A DNA stretch of 64,000 nucleotides, taken from positions 13,026,957-13,090,956 of the forward strand of contig NW_004955466.1 of assembly GCF_000276665.1 (NCBI RefSeq). The letters are read 5' to 3'. This DNA is from Chinchilla lanigera. Lineage: Eukaryota; Chordata; Mammalia; Rodentia; Chinchillidae. Under the pieces are notes generated by a model that saw nothing but the letters and a program-made list of their open reading frames with translations, was not told the origin of the DNA and searched no databases. Of the stretch, positions 51,801 through 57,800 are shown in pieces. The position numbers were made by a program, and so were the translations under genes. Position 1 is the first letter of the stretch; every line of letters begins with the position of its first letter.

Positions 51801-54800
51801 TTACAATGTGACTTCAAACCTTCCCTTCTTTTAGGTTTAAGAACCAGAAAATAGAATACATTTTTGTAGTTGCACAGACTGGGGCCTTAGACTTACTGAA
51901 CTTGAAAATGTAGCCATGCATCCTACATATTATATAGCATACATCTTTTGAATCCACTAAGTAGAGGGTTCCCTGAAAATTTTAGAGGATGCCATGCTGG
52001 ACTTCAGATCAATTTGAATAGTGAGATTATGTCACATATTTTCACTCAGAGGTAAAAAGCAAGCAGAGGTAATAGAGCAAAGTCTTTTGTATATGTGTAT
52101 AAATGCACATGTATGATATCAGAATTTTAAAGGGACTTTCAATATTAGTTCATTGAAAGGAACAGTTAGTGCTTATATTGCTTGAACAATTTTGCATTCC
52201 TGTATCTGGTAATCTGAGCAACTACTTTGAAGATAACAACATGCAACATAGTAACTATTGTTAATTTCCTATCTTGTTTTGAAACTCTATATCGTTTTTA
52301 TAGGGCTTTTTCTCTTTAAAGTGAAAAAGTGGCTTTGTATGGAGCAATATAATAAAGGTTGCTTTGTATGGCTCAGCATAATTTTGACTAAATAGATGTT
52401 AAAAGTTAACCTATAAGCATAAAAATTTGTAAAATGAGTATAAAGCTAATAACCATCTCATCTTTTGCTTTTGTATTTGTGTCCTGGATAGACGTTAATT
52501 AATGACTTAGACAAAAGCACCGGGCGGTATCGAGATGAAGTGAATCTCAAGACTGCCATCATGTCCTTCATTAACGCAGTACTAAGCCAAGGCGCAGGAG
52601 TGGTAAGAACCCTGTGTATAATGTATGTTTATATACTATTAAAAACAATTTTAAGCCGGGCGTGGTGGCGCATGCCTGTAATCCCAGCACTCGGGAGGCT
52701 GAGGCAGGAAGATCATTGCGAGTTCGAGACCAGCCTGGGCTACAAAGTGAGTTCAAGGCCAGCTTGAACTGCATAGCGAGACCCTGTCTCAAAAAAAAAA
52801 AAAAAAAAAAAAAAAAAGCACAATTTAAAAACATTATTATGATATAGTCTTAAAATCATGAATATGTATTTTATCACCCTTGTACTTTAGGAGAGTTTGG
52901 ACTTCAGACTTCATCTTCGCTATGAATTTCTAATGTTAGGAATTCAGCCCGTAATAGATAAATTAAGGGAACATGAGAATTCAACATTAGATAGGTAAGT
53001 CAGACTGTTATGATCTGAGATAGTTCATACTTATTCCATATGTATGGTGCACTGCCAACCCATGAACTACTTATGATCTGTTTGTAACCCAAGTAACTTG
53101 CACCAAAATGTTGGCTCACCTAATTATGTTTTTATCCTAAGACTTTATCAATGAAGGCAGCAGTATATTGTGTAGAGAACTTAATGTAGGTTTTCACACT
53201 AGTCCTGAATCCATCTCCTATCCTAGTCTTGCCTGTTACTGTATATCCTGGTCAAGTTACTCCTTCCTTCTGAACTTGAGTGTTTTTATGCTTTTGAGAG
53301 ACGGTGCAGATGATGATGATCAAAATGACAGTTCTCTTCTTTCTATGTCGAGAAAATTGTCTATAAAACCCATGGAATCACTTAGTGTCTTTGGTAGGCA
53401 TTTTGCAGATGTTAATTTCAATTTCTTATTCACATTTTCTCATTTGCAGTCATTTTGCCATTCCTAGGTGAGGTGTATTAGCTCTCAAACCTTTCCTTCC
53501 ATCACTCTTCTGCATTCATTCACTCCACTGTGCTCTTCTTCTAGATATTCTATCCAAAATAGTCTTGTACCTACTATTTCTTCAGCTTCTAAAGATATTT
53601 CACAGATGTCCAGATTACCTGTTACTTGTTCCCTGCAAAGAGACCTTCCCAACTATTTCCAATTATTTTCTATTCCCTTTACCCTTTGCCTTCATATTTG
53701 TCTTCATAGACTGTTTCACTACCAGTGTGTATAATAATTAATAGGGGCTTAGTAAATATTTGAATGAATAATGAAAGATGTGAACATTTCTTTGGCAATA
53801 TGTAACAAATCAAGTGTAGGCATATGGGTTTTTCTGTAAAGGGAGTCCATGAGAGGAATCTGGATTTGGTTAGATTTGATTAACAGTTACTAATTTAATA
53901 CTGTCTACTAGGTGCTATGCACACTGGGTTTCTAAATTTTTCTCTTACTATGATCTTATTTAACTCAGTTAATATATTTTTCCTTAAAAAGAGCATTGTT
54001 AAACAAGACTTTCAGATTCTTTTACCTTGTTTCTTTTAGAGCAGTCTCTGAAAATTAAGGAAAAGTTTTAGTGTTAATGTCCTGAATTCTATGTGCTTGT
54101 GTTTATAGAATATCACACTCTTAGTTTTTTTAAATTATTTTTCAGGCATTTAGATTTTTTTGAAATGCTCCGAAATGAAGATGAACTAGAATTTGCCAAA
54201 AGATTTGAACTGGTATGTATGCTTAGAATTATTCCAGTTTGACTTATTGGCTCACAGAACTTGCCTCTTGAAGTGATGCTGCAAAGTCGGCATGGGTCAG
54301 GGATCAGTGTGCCTATGAGCAAAGTCAGAGCTCTGTTTGTCACACAAGTGGCAAGATTAGTGTCTACCTTGGATTTACTTTCCTTACACTGAGGAGCATG
54401 AGTGTTTATCTTAGATTTGTTCTCCTATCAAACAGGTTCATATAGATACAAAAAGTGCAACGCAGATGTTCGAGCTAACCAGGAAGAGGCTGACGCACAG
54501 TGAAGCCTACCCTCACTTCATGTCCATCCTGCACCACTGCCTCCAAATGCCTTGTGAGTGCTCGCGACTTACCTGGGTGTGGCAGAGGGCTTGGATGTCA
54601 CCCACAGGGCTCTGTCTCCTGAGCAGTTCTGACTAGAGCAAGTGACATGAGGGGCTCCAAGCCTCAGCTTCGTAACAATCCATGTCTCTACATGTCTTAC
54701 GGGGTGTTAAATTCTCAAAGTGAAATAAATTATAATTTACTTTTATTTCAAAATAAATATGTGCTTTACAACACATTTATAAAGAGGTAAAGAGTCTCTC

Positions 54801-57800
54801 AAATAAGTGATTATTGCATATCAGGATTCCCTAAACTTTGGGAGGCACTGATGCAGCTGATGTAAGCATCACTCCATTCTGTGGCTCCAAAGGATGACCA
54901 CTGTTGGAAACTACTCATCCTGGTTTGCAAGCAGCTTGAAGATCTTTTTCCATCATTCTTTCCCTTTTCAGACAAGAGGAGTGGCAACACTGTCCAGTAC
55001 TGGCTACTACTAGATAGAATTATACAGCAAATAGTCATCCAGAATGACAAAGGACAGGACCCTGACTCCACACCTTTGGAAAACTTTAATATTAAAAATG
55101 TTGTACGAATGTAAGTCTCTTCCTTTTCTACTGCCTGGGAGATAATGATGACAATGTAGTAGACTTATTTTACCCTGCTTCAGAATAAAGCTGAGAGGGC
55201 TGCAATAGTCTAGGGGTCAAATAGGAGGTGCTTTACAAATGCATGCAGTATATCTTGGTAACGTCTGGGTTTAAATGGGTTTCAAGCCGGCGCTGAGGAT
55301 TTTCTATACAGTGGACTTTTTGTAATGAGTACTCTTTTAACTTTTATACAGGTTGGTTAATGAAAATGAAGTTAAGCAGTGGAAGGAACAAGCAGAAAAG
55401 ATGAGAAAAGGTAAATGATGAGGACTTTTCTTCACGACCTTAACTTGGCACCAGAGAAGACACTGTGTCATTGGTTCTGGGTGACCCTTCCAAGAGAAGA
55501 GGACATATGATCAGTTACTGGATGGCCCCGCGATCTGCGTCACTGGGAAACTTGCATTGATGTTTTTCATTGCATCAGATAGCCTTTCTTTTTCCAGGTC
55601 TTCATGATACTTTGTACTGGCTTTTTCTCATTCAAGCTATTTTAGTTGGCATGCAGGTTTCCAAAGATTTTATCCTTTTATTATGGTCATGTAAATGTTT
55701 TGGGGGAGCTTATAATGCTTACTGTTCAGTTTTTTACTGATTTAAATTTTCTTAACTACAGATCATCCAAACCCTTCCTTTGCCTCATAACTACTTTTTA
55801 AAACAGAATGGGGTTTAAGAAATGTAGTAAGGCATTCTAGGGTCAGCCAAAATTTTAAGAGAGAAGCCCTGGCCACCTGGTTTCAGCAGCCCAATTTTCT
55901 TCACGACCTTAGTTTGGCACCAGTGGTAAAAGAGGAACCATGTAGAAAATCAGGGCCATTGCAGAGATATGTGTTGTGAAACAGTGACAGGCCAGCTGTT
56001 AGTGTTTGTTTTGGTTTTTTTTTTTTTTTTTTCCGGTACCGGGAACAGAACTCACGACCTTGCGCTTGCCAGGCAGGCGCTTTGCCGCTGAGCTAAACTC
56101 CCAGCCCCTAGTGTTTGAATATATCTTTGATATTGTCAGTCAGTATCGGTGACAGGACAGATATCCATGTTCTCACGGTATCAGCCACTCAAAGGTATAT
56201 ATAGCTTTGTTCTTCCTTCAGCATAGTAGCAAATTAAAGGCCCCTTTGTAAGGACAACCATATGCCTAGCCACTGGTCTCTCACCATACTGGTTAGTGAC
56301 TTCCTTTTCCTTGTCCAAGTTATTCAGTCACAGCCAGTGAAGTACAATAGCACTCATCCCTGATATTTAATGTGCTGAAAAGAATGTCTGAGAGGTGTCG
56401 TAGCATTTCCTTTCCTGTCATCACATGTGTCCTTTGCCATTGAGCAGAAAAGCAGGACCACCACTGATGGCAGATAATACCAGGTGTGAAATACTGCGGG
56501 GCTAGCGCTCCTCACGCACATTCACATTGCTCTCAGTAAGTGGGCTGCACAGGCATCTTGTGTAGATGCATTGTGGGAAGGATAGAGACAGCCGCTAAAA
56601 GGGTAAAGGAGTAAACCAAAGGGGAAATTGGCCCACGAGTGGATGTTTTAAGGATGTACCGTGCTCTAGAGCATGGAGATGTGAGGCTACAAGTTGAAAA
56701 GAGCACCTGGGACATCAGATGTGGAGTTATTCCATCATTTATTTGGCACATACTTCAATGTGAGACACCATGCTGGGCTCTGGGTGTGAGTCTCGGCTCT
56801 CCCCTCACTGATCCCCTGGGAAGGCTGAGTTATGTCCTCTCACCCCTCCACTATGCCCCGCAACAGTGAGGAGTTCACCTACCTCATAGGGTTATCGTGA
56901 AGACTGAAAGGCAAGTCAAACAGAACGATGTCAGCATGGTGTCCAGCACATGCTAGTTGCACGATGAGTAGTAGCAACTGTTATAGGACTCAGGTGGTTG
57001 AGGTGGCAAAGGAGAAGATCTCCAAGGTCAGGAAGGGGCAGGGTGGTTCAAAACGCAAAGAGAGGAGATTGTAGATACCATGAATTTTTTTCTAGAAGGT
57101 TTAGGTATCCAAGTTACATTCAAGAGGGCACATGCTAACAGATTAGAGAGTGGAGGCTGACAAGAGGCAAGGAAATTCTATAGACCTGATAAAGAATAAT
57201 TGGAGGGAGGATTCTCTTCAGTGCATAGCACTCCCAGAAAGCATTCAGTCAAAGCTTAATGAATATGGTCAATAGATGTGATTTGTGGCAGAATCTTTAG
57301 ACTGGAGCTTCCCACATCAGGCTCCTCTCAGCACAGACTCTTTGGAGCAGGTCCCGGGGCTTCTGAAGGGTTGCCTTCTCACATGACTCTGAGGCACAGC
57401 ACTAGTGCAGTTGTCACTGACGATGCTGCTCAGGGGAGAGCACTTGCTTAGCTGTGCAAGACCGTAGGTTTGATGTCTAGTACCAAACGGGGGACATGTG
57501 GTTACTGAGGAATGAGATGGTGATGAAAGACAGAAAATGGGGCATGAGCATTTTTTTGATGTGAAGCTGAAGAAGTTAGATGGCTATGGAATAGTAGAAA
57601 TGGGCTGATGGTTATCTTAACTCCAAGGCTAATAAAACCCAAGGATTTTAATGCTTTGAACCCCTCCTTACAAATTCCCATTTTGGGGGACACAAAAGAA
57701 AGAAGGTCGGAGGCAAAAAGAATTTAAAATGTGCTAACAAATTCAGAAACAGAGACCAGCTCTTTTCAGCTCAGCCCCAGTGGGTTGTATCTCTAGTGGA

